NCBI GenBank assembly: GCA_013003145.1 | Contig: JABDLH010000293.1 | Span: 1 to 8,318 of the forward strand | Origin: Flavobacteriaceae bacterium | Lineage (GTDB): Bacteria > Bacteroidota > Bacteroidia > Flavobacteriales > Flavobacteriaceae | DNA: 8,318 nt | Reading direction: 5' to 3' | Shown: positions 1 to 6,053 of the stretch, piece by piece | Position numbering within the stretch: the stretch's first letter is position 1 | Layout: every line of letters begins with the position of its first letter | Notes under the pieces: model-generated | What the model saw: the letters and a program-made list of their open reading frames with translations, nothing else | What the model was told of the DNA's origin: nothing | The model's database searches: none | Program-made: the position numbers and the translations under genes

Positions 1-86
1 TTTTGAGTATCATGGTTGTGATACTGGTATTTATACTGCTATCCGTGGTGGTCGGCCTGATTGCGGCTGCACTTGGCTTCTTTTAG
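1..86 (+). CDS. C-terminal end of a membrane protein (5' truncated)
   Basis: The frame that starts at base 3 is open from the left edge and stops at TAG 84-86. It encodes about 27 residues that are almost wholly hydrophobic (Val, Leu, Ile, Ala, with only a few Gly and Ser) and end in LGFF. This is one transmembrane helix placed at the extreme C-terminus. An ATG at base 12 would give a 24-residue peptide on its own, but no ribosome binding site can be seen before it, so the tail of a longer gene that begins outside the window is more likely. The gene converges on the histidine kinase gene, whose stop lies 49 bp away. Family and function cannot be told from this fragment. Confidence 0.6.
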   Translation, partial: LSIMVVILVFILLSVVVGLIAAALGFF

Positions 87-91
87 CCCAC

Positions 92-137
92 AAGTGAACG
101 AATTACAGCCATAAGGTCGCTCAGACCAACTTCACTT
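92..137. repeat. Nested inverted repeat between convergent genes
   Basis: AAGTGAA at 92-98 is the exact reverse complement of TTCACTT at 131-137. Inside it, GGTC at 115-118 pairs with GACC at 124-127. The arms lie between the stops of two convergent genes, and the right arm touches the kinase stop codon, which is where a two-way terminator would sit. There is no uninterrupted T run and the outer loop is long, so a terminator role is only a guess. Confidence 0.25.
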
Positions 138-3027
138 AAGCCCCTTCAACAGGCAAGTATATCCTGAAGGTCGCCCCTTTGCCGGGTTCACTCTCCGCTG
201 TTATTCCACCATTGTGATTCTGAACAATTTTCTTAACGATAGCCAGCCCTATCCCGGTACCCTCAAATTGATGACGCCCGTGTAGTCTCTGAAACACCTG
301 GAATATACGTTCGCCATACTTGGCTTCAAAACCGATCCCATTATCCGAAAATGTAATTTGGCAGTAGGTCTTCTTAGGATCCAGCAGAATCTCGCTGACG
401 TTTTTACCGGCAACTTTCTCACTGGAGATATGAATTTCAGGGTCCACGTCTGGTTTTGCAAATTTGATGGAGTTCTCCAACAGGTTGATCAGTAATTGCT
501 GAACCTGGAAAGGGATCATTTTTATCTCGCAGAGTTCACCGGTGACAACACTGACATTAGCCTCCTGGATTTTATCGGAAAGTTCTTCTTTTACTTCATC
601 CAAAACATCCGCAATAGGCATCATCCGTAAGTCGCCCAGGCTGGTAGAAGTTTTGGAGAAAGCTAACAGATCCTCAATAAGGGTTCTCATGCGCGTAGCC
701 GCAATTATAATCCTGGAAAAATCCTGATCGTCCCTATCCGTGAACTTAGCGCCAGATCGTTCTTTTATGCGGGAGGTAAACATCTGTATCTTCCTCAGCG
801 GCTCCTGCAGATCATGACTGGATATGTAGGCAAAAGACTGTAATTCTTCGTTGGTTTGCTCCAGCTCCCGGATAGAATCTCTTAATTGCAGATTAGTTTT
901 ATTCAGCAATTCGGTTCTTTCGTAGACTTGCCTCTCCAATTCCTTGGAAAATTCTTCCAGTTTTTTCCGGGAAAGTACTTTATCGGTAACATCGTTCACC
1001 GTAACCATTATCCCCGATACGGTTCCGTCCAGTTCCCGGAGTGGAGCGTAATCGTAATCCAGATAGAATTCCCTGGTACCATCGTTACCTTCTATCTTCG
1101 CATGCGATTCTTTTACGGTAAGCGATTCACCATTCGTGATGATCCTATTGAGGAGATCAGGATATTTCTGCTCTACCAGACCTGGAAATATTTCCAGTAA
1201 TTTCTTACCAATAACCTCTTCTTTATCTTTACGCCAGATTTCATCGATCATGATATCATTAGCCATCTCGATGACAAATTCCGGCCCACGGAGGATGGTC
1301 ATAGGAATAGGCGATTGGATCACGAGATTCCTGAATTGCTTGGCACTTTCCTTTAATTTATTACTCAGAAGAACAGATTCCGTCACCTCCGTAGCCACAC
1401 ACATTACCCCGGTGACCAGTTCATCCTCATCCTTAACGGGGTAAAAAATGAAATTGAAGTAACGGGTTTCCCTTTTACCGCGTTTCTCTACCGCTATTGG
1501 AAAATTGGTTCCCCTGCTGGATTTCCCGGTCAACAGGACTTCATTGAGCATAGGCATCAGGGTTTCCTTGGTATCGGGCAGGATGTCGAAAAATGGCACC
1601 CCCAATACTTGCCGTTCTTCCTTTTTCACTATGGCTAAGGCAGTAGTGTTGGCAAGTTCGACCAGGAAATCCTCCCCTTTAAAAATGGCAATCCCCACGG
1701 GTGCCTGTTTCACCAGGTTCCTGAATTTTCTTTCCTGCTCCACGATCCGATCCAGGGCGAGCTCTAACTGGGCCTCCCGGGCCCTTTGTTCCTCGATATT
1801 AGTGCTGACGGTGCCGTAGCCAAGAATCTCCCCATTCTGTGGATCCTTCACCACCACCATATTCCATTTTAACCAGAATGGTTTTTTATTTACTTCGTCG
1901 ACAAATCGAATCTCAGTACTGAAAAACCCTTTTTCAGGGAGGACTGCCAATAAGTGTTCGGCCTTGGTACGATCTTTCTCATACACAAAATCGATTAATT
2001 TCCGCTGTTTGATATTTTTCCAGCCCAACATATTGACAGCAGCTGCATTAGCAAACTGTAATTGCTGATCCGGATCGGCCAAAGCAATAAACTGGTTACT
2101 GGAATCTATGAGGGAGATTAACTTATGCCGCTCTTTATCAATATTGTGTTGGGCCGTAATATCCTGTACAATTCCATTAAAGCGGTAAGGCTGCCCGTCT
2201 TCTTTAAACCACGCACGTCCTAAAGCCCTTATGGTGCGGATATCGTCTTCATCAGCCTTACGTATCCTGTATACCACATCATAATTTCCATCAGATGAAT
2301 TGGCCAGGGTATTTGCTACGGTCTGGCGAACCTTCTCTTGATCTTCCTCAATAATTTTTTCAAATACATCTTCCAGGTCCTCATTTAACCCAGGAGTTAA
2401 TCCAAACCACTGCTGTGCTTTTTTATTGGTCGTAAGAGTTCCTTTCTGGGGATCCAAGTCCCAGGCCCCCATATCAGCAGCATCCAAAGCGTTGCTGAGC
2501 TGCTCCTCGCTTTGTTCTAGTTTTTTTAGGTACTGCACCTTGGAAGTGGTTTCAGCCAAAGCCACAAAAACTCCTTCTACTAATCCGGAGACACCAAAAG
2601 CCGGGCTATAACTGAAAGTCCAGTAAGCGTCGTCAATTTTCCCGTTACGGTAAATGGGAATAAGCTGGTCCTCACTCCAGGTAGACTCACCTTTATGATA
2701 AACCTTATCGAGCAATGGTTTGATTGTAGGCCAGATCTCGGGCCATGCTACTACAGCAGGTTCCCCTAGGATGTAAGGGTGCTTTCCATCCTTGCCAAGG
2801 CTTGGCCTGTAGGCATCATTGTAAAAGCAGATCCAATCATCGCCCCAGAAGAGAAACATGGGAAACTTAGAGTTGAGAAGGGTATTGAGAAGAACCCGGA
2901 GTGATGACGGCCATTGAGAAGGATTTCCAACAGAGGTTTCAGACCAATCCTTATTGCGTATAATGTCGCCCATTTCGCCCCCTCCCTTGAGAAAGTGGGT
3001 TGCCTGGTCTTTTTTGAGAAATTTCAT
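136..3027 (-). CDS. Soluble multi-PAS sensor histidine kinase
   Basis: A 963-residue sensor kinase that should autophosphorylate on histidine and pass the phosphate to an aspartate on a response regulator. Approximate layout: N-terminal PAS-like region 35-160 (with SKFPMFLFWG and YNDAY), PAS 171-292, PAS 300-412, PAS 430-550, PAS 560-682, coiled coil 683-730, HisKA dimerisation domain 728-795 and HATPase 840-958. Visible catalytic motifs are the H box SSHDLQEPLRKI with His738, the N box LLENSIKF with Asn852, the G1 box DNGIGF at 895-900 and the G2 box GTGIGLAI at 923-930. All are intact, so the kinase should be active. There is no signal peptide, transmembrane helix or C-terminal receiver, which makes it a cytoplasmic, non-hybrid enzyme. 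The SHDLQEPLR type of H box is shared with Cph1-like kinases, but no GAF or PHY region is evident. The ATG lies 12 bp after the RR1 stop, so the two genes should be one transcript. The ligand or cofactor of the PAS domains cannot be read from sequence. Confidence 0.95.
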   Translation of the reverse strand: MKFLKKDQATHFLKGGGEMGDIIRNKDWSETSVGNPSQWPSSLRVLLNTLLNSKFPMFLFWGDDWICFYNDAYRPSLGKDGKHPYILGEPAVVAWPEIWPTIKPLLDKVYHKGESTWSEDQLIPIYRNGKIDDAYWTFSYSPAFGVSGLVEGVFVALAETTSKVQYLKKLEQSEEQLSNALDAADMGAWDLDPQKGTLTTNKKAQQWFGLTPGLNEDLEDVFEKIIEEDQEKVRQTVANTLANSSDGNYDVVYRIRKADEDDIRTIRALGRAWFKEDGQPYRFNGIVQDITAQHNIDKERHKLISLIDSSNQFIALADPDQQLQFANAAAVNMLGWKNIKQRKLIDFVYEKDRTKAEHLLAVLPEKGFFSTEIRFVDEVNKKPFWLKWNMVVVKDPQNGEILGYGTVSTNIEEQRAREAQLELALDRIVEQERKFRNLVKQAPVGIAIFKGEDFLVELANTTALAIVKKEERQVLGVPFFDILPDTKETLMPMLNEVLLTGKSSRGTNFPIAVEKRGKRETRYFNFIFYPVKDEDELVTGVMCVATEVTESVLLSNKLKESAKQFRNLVIQSPIPMTILRGPEFVIEMANDIMIDEIWRKDKEEVIGKKLLEIFPGLVEQKYPDLLNRIITNGESLTVKESHAKIEGNDGTREFYLDYDYAPLRELDGTVSGIMVTVNDVTDKVLSRKKLEEFSKELERQVYERTELLNKTNLQLRDSIRELEQTNEELQSFAYISSHDLQEPLRKIQMFTSRIKERSGAKFTDRDDQDFSRIIIAATRMRTLIEDLLAFSKTSTSLGDLRMMPIADVLDEVKEELSDKIQEANVSVVTGELCEIKMIPFQVQQLLINLLENSIKFAKPDVDPEIHISSEKVAGKNVSEILLDPKKTYCQITFSDNGIGFEAKYGERIFQVFQRLHGRHQFEGTGIGLAIVKKIVQNHNGGITAESEPGKGATFRIYLPVEGA

Positions 3028-3039
3028 AAGAAAGTATTC

Positions 3040-3480
3040 CTATTTGATGACAAAGTCAGCTTCCTGTGCTGTCTTTTCACCCTCTTCCATCACGGATTCA
3101 ATACTGCGCTGTAACACCATTTTTAACTGATGAAAATAGGCAGGCTTTTGAATATAATAATTAGCCCCTCTTTTACGCAGGGTCTTCACCTTATCTAAAT
3201 CTAAAGAAGTACTGTATATTATGATCGGAATACGCTTAAGGTCCGGTTCATTCCGGATATCCCTGAGGCACTCTTCTCCATTCATCAGAGGCATGTTCAG
3301 ATCTAGAAAAATAATGTCTGGCAGGGGTTCATCTGATATCAAATAGGCCATAAGGTCTACCCCGTTATCAAACGTAGTTACTGTCGCGGCAATGGAAGTT
3401 TCTTCCAGGGCTTCGGTGAATAAAAGACGATCATCATCGTCGTCGTCCGCCAGAACAATATGAAGAGGTTTGTTGTTCAT
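3040..3480 (-). CDS. Single-domain response regulator RR1, Rcp1-like
   Basis: A 146-residue receiver with no output domain. An acidic run of six Asp at 12-17 supplies the Mg-binding pocket, Asp60 in FLDLNMP is the expected phosphorylation site, Ser90 in IIIYSTS is the switch residue and Lys112 in YYIQKP completes the site. It is therefore predicted to accept phosphate, most simply from the kinase encoded 12 bp downstream in the same operon. The ATG at 3480 is preferred over an upstream in-frame codon at 3519. It places the acidic cluster 11 residues from the N-terminus, as in the paralogue RR2, and the upstream extension would overlap the putative promoter. A short, mostly charged tail (EEGEKTAQEAD) follows the receiver fold. 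Proteins of this kind usually act by binding partner proteins or as phosphate sinks, and the partner is unknown here. Confidence 0.92.
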   Translation of the reverse strand: MNNKPLHIVLADDDDDDRLLFTEALEETSIAATVTTFDNGVDLMAYLISDEPLPDIIFLDLNMPLMNGEECLRDIRNEPDLKRIPIIIYSTSLDLDKVKTLRKRGANYYIQKPAYFHQLKMVLQRSIESVMEEGEKTAQEADFVIK

Positions 3481-3516
3481 GAAATAAAGATACTTATTCT
3501 TGTAAAAAATACTGGT

Positions 3517-3541
3517 CAAATTTAAACCGAAAAGCTAACAA
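3517..3541 (-). promoter_or_regulatory. Putative promoter of the RR1-kinase operon
   Basis: Read on the minus strand, TAAATTTG (3524 to 3517) matches the Bacteroidetes -7 consensus TAnnTTTG exactly and lies 36 bp upstream of the RR1 start. This implies a leader of about 30 nt. A TTG on the same strand (3541 to 3539) could be the -33 element, but the 14-bp spacer is shorter than the usual 17-23 bp, so only the -7 box is convincing. Confidence 0.35.
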
Positions 3542-3542
3542 T

Positions 3543-3582
3543 GATACTCCTGGACTTCGTGAAGTACTAATTTTATAGTATC
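3543..3582. repeat. Nested dyad in the divergent region
   Basis: GATACT (3543-3548) is the reverse complement of AGTATC (3577-3582). Between them, ACTTC (3554-3558) and GAAGT (3561-3565) form a tighter inverted repeat with a 2-bp centre. The site lies just upstream of the putative RR1 promoter, where an activator or repressor could bind. The arms are short, so chance remains possible. Confidence 0.3.
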
Positions 3583-3812
3583 CGCAAAAAGCACCATGGC
3601 TTGTCAGAATCCCAGTAAACACCAATCACCGGGAGAGCAGAGTATATATTTGTCATATTATCCTGCTGGTTTATCCTTGAGGGATTGAATCAGAAAGCAA
3701 TGTAGCTTAAGGAATATTTGGGTTTTGTTTCAAAAAAATTAATTACTGACTCGGAAAATTCGAGTCTTGCAACCAAACCATATACTTTTCCCTGTATTCC
3801 TCACATTTTGCC

Positions 3813-3831
3813 AAATATTTCACCAAATTTG
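3813..3831. promoter_or_regulatory. Two adjacent AT palindromes upstream of the AraC gene
   Basis: AAATATTT (3813-3820) and CAAATTTG (3824-3831) are each perfect 8-bp palindromes. CCAAAT also occurs twice at a 12-bp step (3811 and 3823), close to one helical turn. The second palindrome includes the possible -33 TTG. This could be an operator, for example for autoregulation, but AT-rich DNA yields such patterns by chance. Confidence 0.2.
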
Positions 3832-3855
3832 ACAATTCTCTTAAATTTATTTTTG
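3829..3855 (+). promoter_or_regulatory. Putative promoter of the AraC-RR2 operon
   Basis: TATTTTTG at 3848-3855 matches the TAnnTTTG -7 consensus of Bacteroidetes, with TTG at 3829-3831 as a possible -33 element across a 16-bp spacer, one base under the usual range. The -7 box lies about 35 bp before the ATG codons at 3890/3893, giving a normal leader length. It mirrors the box found for RR1. Confidence 0.4.
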
Positions 3856-3892
3856 GAACTTTCATACCTTGCGGTGTAAGCAGAATGTTATG

Positions 3893-4486
3893 ATGAAAAT
3901 TTCGATTGATTATGATCTGAAATTTCTTCTGGATAAAGTTTTGGATCCCCTGTTCAAGAAATACGGGCTGGAGTACGAATTTAATTCCCTGGCTGAGATC
4001 GGCATAAAAGGCAGTCCCTCCCCACAGGTAATGAATGACCTCCAGGAGGATTTGTCTGTCCTTGGCATAACTATTATCAACGATCATAAGCACGGGCTAG
4101 TCCAAAAAATTAAAAAAGCCATAACTACTTATCTCATTGATGGCGAATCTGTTAAAGACGTTAAACTATCAACTTACCTTGCGGACACTTGTAATTATTC
4201 CTACGCACATTTGTCCAGCACCTTTTCAGAGGTCACCTATTCCTCTATTGAGAATTTTGTAATTCTGAAAAAGATCGAGGTTGCTAAAAAACACCTGAAT
4301 ACCGGAAATTATACATTAACAGAGATCGCACATAAACTTGGCTACAGCAGTGTAGCACACCTCTCTAACCAGTTTAAGAATACTACTGGCTTATCCCCTA
4401 CATTGTACCGGGAGATTATCCGCCAGAAGAAAGAGAGTGATCAATTAAAGAAGCGAGAATATACCCAAATTGATAATGAAAATTGA
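3893..4486 (+). CDS. AraC-family regulator with HMA-like N-terminal domain
   Basis: A 197-residue transcription regulator. Residues 1-65 form a small alpha/beta domain (MKISIDYDLK onward) like the ferredoxin-fold, HMA-like domain of a compact AraC family I recall from flavobacteria. Residues 70-180 hold the AraC DNA-binding domain, with one helix-turn-helix near 92-113 (STYLADTCNYSYAHLSSTF) and a second near 141-161 (TLTEIAHKLGYSSVAHLSNQF), followed by the usual GLSPTLYR. Metal-binding HMA domains carry a CxxC motif, and none is present here, so a metal-sensing role is not supported. ATG 3893 is chosen because the domain starts there. ATG 3890 adds one Met, and an in-frame TTG at 3869 adds eight residues with no family support. 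The 3' end overlaps the RR2 gene, so the two products are probably made together and may interact. The target genes are unknown. Confidence 0.85.
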   Translation: MKISIDYDLKFLLDKVLDPLFKKYGLEYEFNSLAEIGIKGSPSPQVMNDLQEDLSVLGITIINDHKHGLVQKIKKAITTYLIDGESVKDVKLSTYLADTCNYSYAHLSSTFSEVTYSSIENFVILKKIEVAKKHLNTGNYTLTEIAHKLGYSSVAHLSNQFKNTTGLSPTLYREIIRQKKESDQLKKREYTQIDNEN

Positions 4487-4922
4487 CCTATTGACTGTTG
4501 CCCTGGCTGACGACGATGAAGATGACAGATTACTGTTCGAGGATGCAATAAATGAACTGAAGATAAAGACCAATCTCCTCCTGTTTAACAACGGCCTGGA
4601 ATTGATGAAATACCTGAAGAAACCCGATGCGGAATTACCCCATGTTCTGTTCCTTGACCTGAATATGCCGGTAATGGACGGTATGCGCTGCCTGGACGAG
4701 ATCAGGCGTGACTCCAGGTTAAAAAATCTTTCCGTTGCCATCTATTCTACCTCCTCCTCGGAAAAGGATATTGTAGAGACCTATGTGCGGGGCGCTAATA
4801 TTTATCTCACCAAACCATCGGATTTTAAAAAATTACAAAATGCGATACAGAAAATTCTGAGCATAAACTGGCAGTTCCATTCATCTAACCTGGATAAAGA
4901 CAATTTTATCTTGAGAATCTGA
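4476..4922 (+). CDS. Single-domain response regulator RR2, Rcp1-like
   Basis: A 148-residue receiver without an output domain, clearly paralogous to RR1. Both share ADDD(D/E)DDRLLF, FLDLNMP, IYSTS and a KP motif in the same order and spacing. Predicted site residues are the acidic pocket at Asp12-Asp14, phospho-acceptor Asp61, switch Ser91 and Lys113. ATG 4476 is preferred because it puts the acidic cluster at the same position as in RR1. ATG 4470 would add Met-Ile. The start lies inside the AraC gene, giving an 11-bp overlap (17 bp with the earlier ATG) and implying translational coupling. The C-terminal tail (about 128-148, NWQFHSSNLDKDNFILRI) differs from that of RR1. No kinase gene accompanies this operon, so the divergent kinase is the nearest candidate donor. 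It probably acts through protein contacts, possibly with the AraC protein. Confidence 0.9.
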   Translation: MKIDLLTVALADDDEDDRLLFEDAINELKIKTNLLLFNNGLELMKYLKKPDAELPHVLFLDLNMPVMDGMRCLDEIRRDSRLKNLSVAIYSTSSSEKDIVETYVRGANIYLTKPSDFKKLQNAIQKILSINWQFHSSNLDKDNFILRI

Positions 4923-4945
4923 GTACGTAACAGGCATTATTTCGG

Positions 4946-5488
4946 TTAGGAGCGTTCTGCCAGGTGGAATAAATACGCCGAGAGAAAGAAGAGAAGTGAA
5001 AAGAAAGCGCTGACGGCGAATACCCCGAATACTCCTGGTGACCAGGATATTAGGGGTGGCGGCCAGATCATCAGAGCCACTACAGGGACCAGTAGCTGCA
5101 CTATTCCCATGGCCATCATAGTTCTGGACATTCCACGAGAATTTAAGCGTGTATAAAGAGATCCCAGTAATCCTGTAGCAAAAACAGCACTGTATAAGAG
5201 GTTTGCATCCTGCCCCTCGTGCCCTATTATACCTACGGCGGCATTGACCCAGAAGAGCAAGAAAAGGCCCAGGAGGCCAATTACGAATGCAGCCCTATAA
5301 TAAGGTGTAGCAGATCTCGCGATAACTTCGTATAAAAACCCAAGTAATGACAAGGCGGATCCCATCAGTATAAAGTCTGTCAAATCCCACTGCACCTCTT
5401 CCGTATACCTGGTAGCTACAGCAGGAATCATTAATAACACTGAAATGATGGTAGCCCAGAGGACTATACGTTGCGAAATCAACTTCAT
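4946..5488 (-). CDS. Six-helix integral membrane protein, unknown function
   Basis: A 180-residue inner-membrane protein. Hydrophobic segments lie near residues 8-26, 37-56, 65-88, 97-113, 123-142 and 151-175, so six membrane spans are likely, with a short charged N-terminus. The stretch FWVNAAVGIIGHEG followed by QDANLLY at the third loop looks like the conserved core of a widespread uncharacterised family that I recognise only loosely. No catalytic, transport or cofactor motif is obvious. The ATG at 5488 is preceded by a purine-rich AAAGA. The gene is single and convergent with RR2, 23 bp apart, and the gap holds no clear terminator. Nothing links it functionally to the two-component block. 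Confidence 0.8.
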   Translation of the reverse strand: MKLISQRIVLWATIISVLLMIPAVATRYTEEVQWDLTDFILMGSALSLLGFLYEVIARSATPYYRAAFVIGLLGLFLLFWVNAAVGIIGHEGQDANLLYSAVFATGLLGSLYTRLNSRGMSRTMMAMGIVQLLVPVVALMIWPPPLISWSPGVFGVFAVSAFFSLLFFLSAYLFHLAERS

Positions 5489-6053
5489 TCTTTATATGTT
5501 TCTGACACCATAATATGACTTCCATTGTGCTTATCACTTCGGACAGATGTAAGCCATTACATATCAATTACTTATTAAATTTAATGAATTTTAAACTTCT
5601 CCAAGTAATTCTATCGCATTCTTGTATGCCGGTATGCGAGGATGATCTTCAATTTCGGTTAGCAATTACCACAAATATTGTTTCTTAAAATTACCTTATT
5701 AGGGGGCAGTCAGTGATGGGATTAAGAATCCATTTACCGGGAACTTTATAACACACTTTTGCCATCAATTTATCGCTATCTCCCTAATTCACTGAATTTT
5801 ACAACTGCCAGAACTATTTAAAAAATTGCCCCAATAAAGCAACAAATTGACGTAAATACGGTAATACTGTAAGTTCTTCCAGTAATTGTGTAATGGATTT
5901 TCGCCTTGCTTATAAGACCTTTACATTATTGAATCAGGGGGTAGATTCCAGCCGAATTCTATCGAGTAATCAAAGTGAATTTAGCTCTAACCCGCAGCCT
6001 GTTTCACCCAAAGATTCACAAACAATTTAGTGTATCACAAAAACCCATGTAAA
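5489..6053. other. Long intergenic region between divergent genes
   Basis: About 565 bp separating the membrane protein and the second AraC gene. I find no TAnnTTTG box on either strand at a useful distance from either start. It contains a perfect 12-bp AT palindrome, ATTAAATTTAAT, at 5574-5585, and a weak inverted repeat CGCAT/ATGCG at 5615-5638. A 45-codon frame (5893-6030, beginning MDFRLAYKTF) ends 23 bp before the AraC start. It is Ser/Asn/Gln-rich with no recognisable domain, and I treat it as probably non-coding. No RNA gene or mobile-element end was recognised. Confidence 0.5.

Larger units (their letters stand above)
3481..3892. other. Divergent regulatory region between RR1 and AraC genes
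   Basis: About 410 bp without a credible gene, lying between two divergently transcribed operons of two-component type. It holds a TAnnTTTG-like box for each direction, a dyad at 3543-3582 in the middle, and two short AT palindromes at 3813-3831 next to the rightward promoter. An open frame on the minus strand reaches into the AraC gene but resembles nothing I know and runs antisense to it, so I do not count it as a gene. Confidence 0.6.

Noticed and set aside
136..3027. Bacteriophytochrome, suggested by the Rcp1-type partner and Cph1-like H box
   Set aside because: I see PAS-like regions only, with no GAF or PHY domain or chromophore-binding cysteine context.
3481..3519. Extension of RR1 by 13 residues at its N-terminus
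   Set aside because: The extension is not part of the receiver fold, breaks the alignment with RR2 and overlaps the likely -7 box.
3743..4093. A 116-codon minus-strand frame antisense to the start of the first AraC gene
   Set aside because: Its product matches nothing recognisable, it runs opposite a well-supported gene, and it covers that gene's promoter.
5295..5567. A 90-codon minus-strand frame overlapping the membrane protein gene
   Set aside because: It shares strand and sequence with a convincing six-span membrane protein in another frame and has no recognisable features.
5574..5585. ATTAAATTTAAT perfect palindrome as an operator
   Set aside because: It is made only of A and T in AT-rich spacer DNA, where such palindromes arise easily, and it is about 90 bp from the nearest start.
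5591..5665. A 24-codon minus-strand frame with protein-like composition (ending IPAYKNAIELLGEV) that might be a gene relic
   Set aside because: An open run of this length is expected by chance, and the upstream sequence does not continue the frame or show a recognisable family.
6030..6053. Extension of the second AraC protein to GTG 6030
   Set aside because: The ATG at 6054 is a stronger start codon and the eight extra residues show no family features.
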